From: Zelopaecilomyces penicillatus
Taxonomy: Eukaryota; Ascomycota; Sordariomycetes; Hypocreales; Pseudodiploosporaceae
NCBI GenBank assembly: GCA_005765155.1
Contig: VCCP01000003.1
Location: 5,022,001 to 5,086,000 of the forward strand
DNA: 64,000 nucleotides
Direction: 5' to 3'
Shown piece by piece: positions 46,831-57,115 of the stretch. Under the pieces are notes generated by a model, which was not told where the DNA came from, searched no databases, and was given only the letters and a program-made list of their open reading frames with translations. Position 1 is the stretch's first letter. Each line of letters opens with the position of its first letter. The position numbers and the translations under genes are program-made.

Positions 46831-47728
46831 TTGACTGTGTATTTGTTTGCTGCGGATTCTGAAGATGACGACGGATGATGATATGATGAATATTGCCTTA
46901 TGAAGGAAGAAATAAAATTATCACCTTGGCGCAAGAAATGAAGGCTCCTTATTAGACTCCAGGGTTGTTTTAGTCAATTAGAGTTGCGATTATGTCGTTT
47001 GCCTTTTGTAGAGAAGATAAGTGTAATAGCAGATGTGTAACCGCAGGGCTATGATCTATTACTTCAATAAAGAATCAGTAGCAGTGATAAAGCTTCCCAT
47101 CCTAAATAAATCCAAAATCAAGTGGACGCCATCACTCCTGTTTAGACGTATTCTTGCTTGTCCGAAGGGAGTGCCAACACTGTAGCGGAAGCCTAGATGA
47201 TCCAGTGCCGCCAGGTGTGGTGGATGCACTGCTGGGTTTGGCGCGAAACACCCGCCAGCAGCATCATAAGGTATTCGCTCGCTGGGCCAATGCGCGCGCC
47301 CAGGGCCAAACTGGTCGTACCTCACCAGAGCCAGCACGCAAAACCTTGCCAACCAAGGCTGCTCACAAAGCCACGCCGCATCACCAACTCCTCTTGGTCA
47401 ACCCCCTTGGAACCCCCGAACCCCCAAAAGTCCTTCCTCTCTCTCGCGCCACTCGCGCAATCCTGCCCTCGTCAATCGCTAAGAAGCCAATTCCACACTC
47501 TTCCTATCTTACTCTCATTCTCTACGAGCCAAGGATCATCGAATTTGACCCTGCAAGAACTGCTTTCGACACTGCTCACGCGGCGTGACAGCACACCACA
47601 TCACAACACAGTCCAACGAGGCAATCCTTTGAAAACAACAACACCGACATTATTATCGACGCCAGCATCACGCCGCCATTCATCGCACAATCGTTGCTGG
47701 CGCCACCCGCACCACCCGTCCGCTGACC
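46831..47728. other. Intergenic between SLY1 and Iec3
   Basis: About 900 bases between two plus-strand genes. The region just before the Iec3 start is rich in CA/ACA (47580-47700), consistent with an untranslated leader. No other gene was seen. Confidence 0.5.
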
Positions 47729-48842
47729 ATGGATGATTCGTCCGTCAAAGGGGCCGATGGCGGCGAGCGCAAGGCGACAGGATACAGGTCATGGAAGAAG
47801 AAGTACCGCAAGATGCGCATTACTTTTGACCAAAAAATGCACGATGGCGAGGAACTGCACAAGCAGGAGGCGAAGGCCTCAGCCACCGTCAAGAGACTCG
47901 CCGTGGAGAACGAGTATGCTCTTACCCCGGCCATGCCGTGTACAATTGCCTGGAGTTGAAGTGCTGACAATGTCTATCTCTAGCCGCTTATTAGACCTGT
48001 TACTCGAGGTGAACGGATCTCCTCAGATACCTCCCGAGAGGCGGATAGACCTGTCCTTGAAACTCTCATCCAACAACAAAAGCCACACCCTACCGATAGA
48101 CCGCGATCATGCATTACAAAAGGTGATGGCTATGAAGAAGCTGGAACAGATGTTGCACGACGTGCCCCATTTCTCATATAGTACAGCCAAGGAGACGAAG
48201 CCCTCCTTCGTCACCGACCTGGCCCCTTGTGAAGGCGAAACACACCCAGCCAACTTTCTTTCGGCTGACGACGTGGATGACTACACCCATGTCGTTGATC
48301 TTGCCTTGAGATCCGAACACCTCCTTCCTACTCTCGCACCATGTGCTCATCACAACACCCGTCTGCTATCGAGTCCCCATCTCAAGAATCCCACCAGTGT
48401 CACAAACTGGTTGCGCAAACACGCCCCCAAAATCTTTTTACAGGATGGCGAACCGCATGCAGATGGAGACGATGGTGAAGGCGCAACTGCTGCTGTCACA
48501 GGAGGCACCAGCAGCCATACAGGCGGCCGCAAATCTCGCGGTGGTGCACGGGGCGAGCGTGGTGGTGCCAAGGCCAGCACAAGAGGCAAGAAAACAGCTG
48601 CCCCTGCCCGAATCAGCAGCATCGCAGACCGCGGCGACTGGGATGCTAGCATGGACGAAGACCCCGACTTTGGAGCCACACCGGTGGGGAGAGGCAAGCG
48701 CAAGAGGGACGACGATGGTGGATATCGACCTAGAGGGTCATCGAGTCGGCCGACCAAGAAGAAGCGCAAGAGTGAAGTTGATGGCACGCCCACAGTCCGC
48801 AAGTCCAAGAAAGATGCATCGGTTGCGGTCAAAGAGGAGTGA
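47729..48842 (+). CDS. INO80 complex subunit Iec3-like
   Basis: Two exons (47729-47913, 47984-48842; GT-AG) encode 347 residues. The N-terminal Iec3 domain (about residues 15-80) is clear from YRSWKKKYRKMRITFDQKM and the coiled helix EAKASATVKRLAVENDRLLD, which the splice restores. Iec3 is a fungal-specific subunit of the INO80 chromatin remodeller, first defined in fission yeast. The C-terminal half is disordered, basic and Gly/Arg-rich (GGRKSRGGARGERGG), with several nuclear-localisation-like clusters (GKRKRDDD, KKKRK). Intron 1 has a GT-AG pair and puts Asp at the junction. The function is inferred from the domain. Confidence 0.87.
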
Positions 48843-50329
48843 TATCGATCTCCCGAGGTTTAACTCATCTCTCAGCCACTGCATTTGCCATGGACATTCT
48901 GATCACACGATGCATTTTTTTTTTACCCCATACTCTCTCTCAATCTCGAGGCGTCGTGAAGCCAGAGATCCAAAAGTATACACAGGCATGGCGTGGGCCA
49001 CCATGCATAGCCATGGTGATACAATCGACGTGCTGCCCACGCCGCGAGGTGTCGATCCTATCTTAATGTCTCATCTTCCTTATTGTCTGTCGTCCACTCA
49101 CAGTTTCTCTTTTATCTCACATTGCTTTGTTCGATCCCCTCCCCCTCCAATGATGTGATGGCATTGGACATGCCTATGTACGCCTTATTTTCAAAGTAGG
49201 GGAGGAAGGAAGGAATGCGTCGTCCTACTGGAGCACATTTGAATGAAGGGGACAGGAAAGCCAGGCGTTTGTTTGTTTTTACATTTCATTGAGTGCTTTG
49301 TTTTGTATTCCACATCATTATCACTTTGATGGATGGATGGGTTTACTTTTCTTGACAGAAAAACTGACAGCTTGCTTAAAGAAAAAGAGAGGCAAGCGTC
49401 GTTTGTTAAGAAAGGCAGGGAGATCTTGGGAGGGTTTTGCATTGTTGTTACTCTTGGGGGAGGGAGTTAAGAGCACTAGGCATGCGTGGGCATGACTCTC
49501 CTTTTAGTGTGGAATGGAGGGGTAGGGAGTGAGTGACAGGAGTTTTGCTCTCTGCCCAAAATCTGTATGTACCAATAAATGGTGTTGGGTGTTTGTTGTA
49601 AGCTACCTTGTCCTTGTTCGTGGTTGAATATGATTGTTATACGTAAAAGCTGGGCCGTTTGAGTCACATAATGGCCCGTCATGGTCGGGGAGAAACTGAT
49701 GGCCTTGTTTTGAATTTCCATGCTATTTACTGTAGCCCAATGGATGACACAAGTCTAATGGTATCTACATGGTATATACGTAGTAAGATCAACCCTCCCA
49801 ACATTTGCGGACATGTCCCTTGTCTCTCTATCCATGCATGTTGCAGCCACACCTAGTCCAACAAAACGCTACTTTGCACTTAGCTGCCCCAATCAATGCT
49901 TCGTATATCCACAGCTCATCCCCCCCCCCCCCCCCCCCCCCCCCTTCTCCATAAAGAACACTCCCAATTTCCCCTTTCCTCCTCTGCCAGCGGACCACCA
50001 CTACCAAATCCTTGGAAAGATGAGCCGTGCCAAGCTGTGCACGAGAAGAAGCAGAAACAGAATGAAGTATAATCCAGCTCGCTAAATGAATAGAGGCTCC
50101 GAGAGAAAAATGCGTGAGTAGGAGTGACAGAAACCAAAAAAAAATAATCGTTTCGGCGTGCTGTGCTGTGTCGTATAGCTTACATGTGCCTGACAGATCC
50201 GCGCAAGTTCATTCCAGCGTTCAATCGAACATTCGATATTGAACCGAGAGTGTTGAGAAGCGCGTCACCTTTCCCATCGCACTGACGACTGAGTGCTTTA
50301 TTTCCTTCAACACCCATAGGGTTATTTAT
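48843..50329. other. Convergent spacer with poly-C tract
   Basis: About 1.5 kb between the Iec3 (+) and isocitrate dehydrogenase (-) stops. It contains T/C-rich stretches and a 25-base poly-C run (listed separately) but no gene that I can support. Confidence 0.5.
49920..49944. repeat. Poly-C tract, 25 bases
   Basis: An uninterrupted run of 25 C in intergenic DNA. Its exact length may be affected by sequencing or assembly slippage. Confidence 0.85.
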
Positions 50330-51870
50330 TTACAGCTTTCCCTTGAGAAGGTTCTTCATGCGTCTCTCGACAGCATCGAGGTACTCGTTGGTGGTGACAT
50401 AGTCCTCGCGACCGTTCTTGCCGCAAGCGATAGCGAGATCCTTGGTCATGATGCCGTCGACATCGACAGTATCAATGCAGGCCTTCTCGAGGCTCTCAGC
50501 GAAGGCAACAAGCTCGGGGGTGTTGTCCATCTTGCCACGCTGAATGAGACCACGGGTCCAGGCGAAAATGGATGCGATTGGGTTGGTCGATGTCTCACGG
50601 CCCTTTTGGTGTTCGCGGTAGTGGCGAGTGACGGTGCCGTGGGCGGCCTCGGACTCGAAGGTCTTGCCGTCGGGGGTGACAAGGACTGAAGTCATGAGTC
50701 CAAGGGAGCCGAAACCCTGGGCAACGACATCAGACTGGACATCACCGTCATAGTCTAGAAAGTTAAGGACCATTAGCATACTGCCTGACCGTTTTACACG
50801 CCGAAGCGATTACGGAAGTGAGACGAAAGCCAGAGGTACGGGAACTTACTCTTTAAGGCCATGATGTAGCCTCCGCTACTCTTCATCATCTGGGCGACCA
50901 TGTCGTCAATTAGACGGTGTTCATACCAGATGCCACTGGCCTCAAAGTCGGCCTTGTACTGAGTCTCGTACACCTCCTCGAAGATATCCTTGAAGCGGCC
51001 GTCGTACTTCTTGAGAATGGTGTTCTTGGTGCTCATGTACAGAGGGAGCTTCTTGTCCAAAGCAAGCTTGAAGGAAGCATGGGCGAAACCGACAATGGAC
51101 TCGTCGGTGTTGTACTGGGTCTGGGCAACACCACCTCCCTCACGGAATTGGAAAACCTCAATCTCCTCGGGCTTGCCGCCTTCGGGGGTGAAGACCATGG
51201 AGAGCTTGCCGGGGCCGGGGAGGACACGGTCCTTGGCGCGGTATTGATCACCAAAGGCATGACGGCCGATAATGATGGGCTTCTTCCAGCCGGGGACGAG
51301 GCGAGGAATGCGAGGAATGACGATCGGCTCACGGAAGACAGTACCGCCCAGCGCATTTCGGATGGTGCCATTGGGGGACAACCACACTAAGGAAGCAACT
51401 TGATTAGCACAATCCTTCCAATAACAAGTCGGATACTGGGCGACCTCAATCAAGTATGGAAGGGGAAACTTACTCTGCTTCAGGTTGAATTCCTTGACAC
51501 GGGCCTCATCGGGAGTGATGGTGGCGCACTTGACACCAACGGAGTACTTCTTGATAGCCTCGGCAGCATCGATGGTGACCTGATCGTTGGTCTGGTCTCT
51601 GTACTCGAGGCCGAGATCGTAGTACTTGAGGTCGATGTCGAGGTAGGGGAAGATGAACTTGTCCTTGATGGTCTTCCAGATGATACGGGTCATCTCATCG
51701 CCATCGAGCTCGACGACGGGGTTCTTGACCTTGATCTTGTGCGAGGTAGCCATTGTGCGGGCAGTAATGGACAGAGTTTGGACGGCGCCGAAACGTGCGG
51801 GGCGGAAGGCGGCAGGAGTAGCGACACGGCGCAGAGGGAGAGAAGCGAGGAGTCTTGGAGCGGAGTTCAT
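50330..51870 (-). CDS. IDP1: NADP-dependent isocitrate dehydrogenase
   Basis: Exons 51474-51870, 50850-51386 and 50330-50754 (GT-AG) encode 452 residues. The enzyme oxidatively decarboxylates isocitrate to 2-oxoglutarate and makes NADPH. Family segments are plain: VVELDGDEMTRIIW, KKYSVGVKCATITPDEARV, the substrate-binding SPNGTIRNALGGTVFREPI (SxN and RxxxxG), DDMVAQMMKSSGG, NYDGDVQSDVVAQGFGSLG and AAHGTVTRHY. The first 39 residues are Arg/Ala-rich and almost free of acidic residues, as expected for a mitochondrial presequence. A second in-frame Met (MATSHK) then starts the mature form. The protein ends GKL, a weak match to a peroxisomal signal. Initiation at the second Met could yield a non-mitochondrial form, as known for fungal idpA-type genes; here that is inference. 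Confidence 0.95.
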
Positions 51871-54787
51871 GGCGGCAGACGGGATGTGAGATTTCTCCGT
51901 GTGTGTGTCGAGGAGGACGAGGCTGAGTTGTGGCGATTGCGCGAACAGGCGGATACTGAAGGTCTAAGAGTTGGAGAGAAGATTGTGGGGTTGCTGGAGT
52001 GGCGTGAGTGCTGTCACTGCTCGCTGTGGCAGACTCGGAGAAAACGTGGGGCGACTGAGCCGAGCCGACGGAGATTTCGGCTACACGGAGGACGGTTGTT
52101 TAGTTGCCTATGCTGCACGACTGGGACTGGGACTGGGACTTGGGTTGGGTGTGGAAGAGAGAAAGACAACGGAAGCAAAACATCTTGAGTTTGGGAAGAG
52201 AGCAGAGAGAAATCAAGAATGTGTAAGAGTGCTTGATATTGGTGGCTTTGGGAGGTCTGAGAGCAAAGCAAAATGTGAGGCGTCTGGAGGTGCCTGAATG
52301 ATGGATGACACGGACTTGAGGGTGACATTCCACTCTGCGGGCGCCCTCGAAAAGCCAATACAAGCGAGATGCATGCAACAACGGAAACCAAACATACCTA
52401 TGTTTCTAATGCTCAAAGCAGGGCCTGGAGGAGTTGAGGGAAGAGAGGAGAGAGGATATACAGAGAAGAGGAAAAAGAGGACGATCGACAAGAAGGAAGG
52501 AAGAGGAAGAGGCTCAAACGTAAGCGCCGAACGGCTGGCCCTGGTGGAGGTTTAAAGGATCACAACCGACAACAGCCCACAACCAACACGGCCACTGTCT
52601 GATCAGTGGCGGCGGCGGCAGCCTTCGGTGGGTGGGAGGGACTATCTGGATTGGGATGTGTAGAGCTATTGACGTAAGTTCTGACTACAGCCCCTAGCCA
52701 GCAGGTAACACGGGAATAACAAATGCCCCATAGGAAACATCCATTTCTTTCAAAGGACCCACGATAGCTGAGAGCCGCTTGCGGAGAAGGTTGAGGTGTT
52801 TTCTGACCCTGTGCATGACGATGCGCTGCGGTGCACTGCGATGCGCTGCAATGTCCACTGCAGCCTGCACCTGTGCTTGTGCGGGCTCGCTACACACTGT
52901 ACCTGCAACCTTGGGAACATTTAACACCAGATCTGGCGCGACGCCGGACTTAGAGCCCCTGAAAAGGGTAAAGTAGCAGGAGTAGATATACTTCAATTAG
53001 CTGCACTGTGGTAGTTGGCTTTCATGGTCTCATGCAATTGAATTGGATTAGATTTTGACAGCGCAAGGCGCCATGCTTTCATCGCTTCGCACCCAATCAA
53101 GCAATGCAGCGCGCTGTAGGCAAACTCGCAAACTCGATTACAGGCATAAACTGCCCTGTAACCTGTCGAGTCGTTTGGTGGGTCGTAGGCGCTAAAGGAA
53201 CCCTGATCTGGGGGCTGGAGCGGGTCTGATGTTCAGATACGGTGCCGATGTTCGGCCTTGCGTCTTCAGCATTGGCTTACTGTACCTTTCAGACAGATAG
53301 TCAACTCATTCATTACAAAGTGTCATAGCTGTTGAACATGGAAACTGCGAAACAGAAACTTGGATTCGGCGTGTTCCGTCCACTGTTGCTACCGTTTGTC
53401 GAGGCGTTCTATATGGCCGAGTAGAGGGTAAGTCGGCAACAACTTTCTGCGTCTTAACCAAATTGCTCCTCCAATGGAATGCGTTGCATCTAATCAGGCA
53501 CTGTTTTCGTGTGCTTGGAGCACGTTTGGAGGCGTCCCTTTGAGACAGAATTGGAGTAACCTTCCCGTTTCCCTCCACACCACTTGAGCTGCCATTGTTG
53601 CAGCGTGCGGGGGCGGCTTCACACACACACACACACTTCTCTTACTCTCAGACCACATTGCCACCACACACAAATGACAAGGCTTTGCCGCGCCCGTTGG
53701 GTTATTTAGAGCGCCAATTCCACAGTCCTCGTCCGGTCCCAAAGAGCGGGGTGCGAGACTTGGAACCGGAGGCGGCCGAGCAATCATGGAGATGCATCAT
53801 ACCACAAGGTTTTGACCTTTCTAATGGAGTTGCCTTTGTGGCTTTCAGGACAGTTTTGACAAGTCTCCTTTGCCAGCGCCCGCCAAAACAACCTGCTTTC
53901 ATCTTATGCCAACCTACGAACAACATGCATTGCATTGTACGACATGCCGCGCGTGGCCGGCGAAACGTGGGGGCTGGCTGAGCAAAGTGTGTGTGTATGA
54001 ACCTGGACCTATGGTATGGTAATGTAACTCGGCGGCGACTTGGCCTTGTTGGCGGAAGACGGCGACTAATAAAAGACGAGGCTTTGGGGCTCCTCGTGAC
54101 GATGCGCATTTTCTGGGCATGAGATCAAAAAAACGGCTACGTGTACGGGAGGATGTTGCATACCTACATTAGTTGGTATGTGGACGCGGCACTAATGGGT
54201 AAGTGTAGGGAGGTTTGAGAGCAAGCCGACCACAATCGAATCGACAGTTGATCGGCGTTCACTTGCCATGTTCTCTTGGCAGCCAAGGTTCAATGTTGCC
54301 ATGGTGCTGGCGTTGGACTGCTGCACTGGATGCAATAGCTCCGGTGCTCTCCAATGTTGCTAGCAAAATACGCGCTGCTACTCGTCAATGAAATGAAGAT
54401 ATGATGTCCTTGTTCAATATAGAAAGAGAGAGTAATGTATGCTGGATGTAATACACATGTAAGAGTTTTGAAGACCAGACCGAAGCGGCTGCTGCGGGGA
54501 AGCGGGAGGACCGGGGAGGAGACCGGGATGGGAGTCCGGATCGGGTGACCCGCTTAGCGTCCCTGGCGGTAAGTCCGGCCGTGGAGGTAAAAAGCGGCTG
54601 TTATTCATTCCTAATACCCAGTTTGAAGGATCTGATACTATGGGAGAAGAAGCGAAGAATCGGAATTCCAGAGCACTCATTATGCCAACACCATCTTTAG
54701 CCATGTTGTTGGGACAGCTGGCAGCACATAATAACACTACTTTTCCGCCTTACATTTCAGTCTATCAAGATACATCAATAAATATAG
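51871..54787. other. 2.9-kb intergenic region, no gene seen
   Basis: The right part is the 3' flank of the kinase pseudogene and the left part the promoter of the dehydrogenase gene. The GGACTGGGACTGGGACT run near 52118-52141 is a short tandem repeat. Open frames up to about 135 codons are on both strands but lack domains and splice support. No RNA gene was recognised. Confidence 0.5.
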
Positions 54788-56368
54788 CTAACTTGCCTGC
54801 CTTCGAGCTTCTTCAGCCCATTTCCACAGTCTATGATCGACAAGAAACTCTGGATTCATCTCTGACACCAACGTCAGCTTTCTTGCTACAGCAATCGCAT
54901 CCGAGTTTACCGTTCTGATGGGAGAGAAACAAGCCCGCTCCTTCTCTCGCAGCTCTTCAATTGATAGATCCTCCTCCTGTAGCTCAGCAAGAAGCATTTT
55001 ATTTTCATCGCTCTTAGCTCGCTCATGGAAGAGCCAAAGAATCCCCGCCAAGTTTGCATCACCCTCAGTGCTAGTATTATATACGAGCTCATACAACCTT
55101 CTAAAGTGCTCATGATCGTTCTTAGAAAGTAGGCGAACTAACTTAGAGAAGCGCTATATTCTTTCCGATTTTCCTTAGATATCTGAGTTGATAAATTTTG
55201 GGTTGACTTTAGAGGCTCGCTGGCTGAAACCTGACCGAAAGGCAGCAGTGAGAGATTCTGATGGGGTTGCAACTGAGCTACCTAGTGACGGAGTTGCGAG
55301 TAGTTCAGTGATAGGGCCCGATGACGCCGAACTCCATCGATAATGCATGTAATGTTGAAATCGTCATCAACATAAAGATTACCAAGATGGAGGTCTGGGT
55401 GAGAAAGTGTGAAGGTGTTTCTGATACCCGAGAAGATGTGAGGGATCATCTCAAGCAAGAACTGCCCTGCAACACAGTAGTGAAGCACATTCTTGCTAGA
55501 GTCAATCTTTTGGCCAATTGCCACAAAATCTTTCCACCGTCTTCCTGCTGCCTGGTAGCTCTCCAGGCTCTCATATTCCAGCATATCAGGAACTGGTGCG
55601 AAGAAAGTGTGGGGCCCGAGCGAAAGCTCCTTGGCGTGAGATGTAAACGCCGAAATGAGAGAGACCAAGTAATCGTGCTCTTCGCGAAATGGACCTCGGT
55701 CTAGTTCAAGAGAGTCTCTCTCTTGCCAGGTAAGTGTTGGCGAAAGACATTCACCCACAATGTAAGTACCTTTTTCGTCGGTAAATATTGAACTAATCTC
55801 GCTAAAGTGATGATCTGATAGTTCTGACATGATGACACCAAGTTGGCTCATGATCTTCTCTCGGTTCTTGTCAGAGAAGGGCAGAAGCGGACGACGGTTT
55901 CGGAGCTTTAGAATTCGCTGCGGAGTTTGAGACCAATCGTATGATCCTAGAGAACGGCCAGCAGCTTTACTCTGAAGGATATATGGCACCCCAATGTCGT
56001 TATCGCTGGTTCCACTGGAGCAAAATTAAATACACAAAAGTTTATTGTGAGTGAATGTTGCATACCTACCTGTACGAGTATACCTCTGGAACTGGAATTG
56101 AGGTGTGGGTTTTTAAATACATCAGTGTAGATGCTTCGCTCACAATGATCTTGGAAATGGTCTCATCTGAGTAGAAGTCATGGCGAATCGGAGAGCGGAA
56201 AACCCACTCGACCCCATCATCGAAAGATAAGAAAATGACCCAATTGAGGCTGCCGTTTTTGGGCATTTGGGACACATCACAAGTGCATGGTCGGCCGCGA
56301 CGCTGTTGTGACAGTGAAAGAAGTGCTTCGAGATTGAAATCTGCGAAATAGTAAATCTTGTCTTTCAT
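54788..56368 (-). pseudogene. Broken APH-family phosphotransferase gene
   Basis: The locus matches fungal aminoglycoside-phosphotransferase-like (APH/ChoK) proteins. Exon 1 (56070-56368) starts MKDKIYYFADFN, and a GT-AG intron leads to exon 2 at 56014. The kinase-type motif HPDLHLGN and the following strand ending CIID are intact. At about 55336 a single base is missing where homologues have the conserved Asp-Trp, which shifts the frame. In the shifted frame homology resumes, but it is interrupted by TAA (55175-55177) and TAG (55154-55156). It continues beyond both (SKLVRLLSKNDHEHF and further) to the final stop at 54788. One frameshift plus two stops argue for a decayed gene rather than one sequencing error. 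The substrate was never knowable from sequence. Confidence 0.85.
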
Positions 56369-57115
56369 GATGGTGAGGCTTTTTAAATATTGATGTACTA
56401 TGAAGGTGCTGTACCAGTGTAGATCAAGGAATCGGTGGGCAGGGTGGATGAGGTGGTCATTCTAGTGTTGGTCATAGAACCCCAACCTTGAAGTTTTTGT
56501 TGGCCAATACTTCCTCTTCGTTAGCCGCCCATTGCTACTACCGAATGGACACGGTTCATCCATCTGCACAGCGGCGTGTGTTCGTTGCTCGATTATCCAG
56601 AGTGATCTAGCAAGCCGCATATTTTTGCCTGTGGTGTTGTGGCAGCAGCTTTGATAAGAGCTTGAGCTAGGTCAACACCAGCCTACTACATATTCCGATT
56701 CCTGAACATAGTCCCCACATCTTTTCTCGTCTTGCCATGGCCCCTGCTGATGATGGTCCTTTGATGAAAATAAGTAAACTGTAGAACGGTTTGAGAAGCA
56801 GCAAACAAAGTTCAATGTTAAACATGCCACAGAATGATAGACCAAGTGTCGTATGACGTGTTGCGTGCTGTGTCACACTAATCTAAATAGTTATGAATCT
56901 AGTCTACATAGCAAAGCATGACTGGGTACATGGCAATATCTGTACTTTGCGAGCTCTTCTATTTTGATTTGTTTTCCCCCCGTCCATTTCAGAATCATCT
57001 ACACAACATCTTCTGGGGAGGAGTATAGGTAACTTGTATAGTCGTCTTCGCTGTGCCCGATTTTGCCAAGTCTGGCGGAGCGATCGTTTTCGATTGCGAC
57101 CTGCATGTATATTTC
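56369..57115. other. Intergenic between pseudogene and ankyrin gene
   Basis: About 750 bases: the former promoter of the pseudogene and the 3' flank of the ankyrin gene. No gene was seen. Confidence 0.5.

Noticed and set aside
51400..52188. 262-codon plus-strand frame over the isocitrate dehydrogenase start
   Set aside because: It is antisense to a conserved exon and runs into promoter DNA; composition is explained by the real gene.
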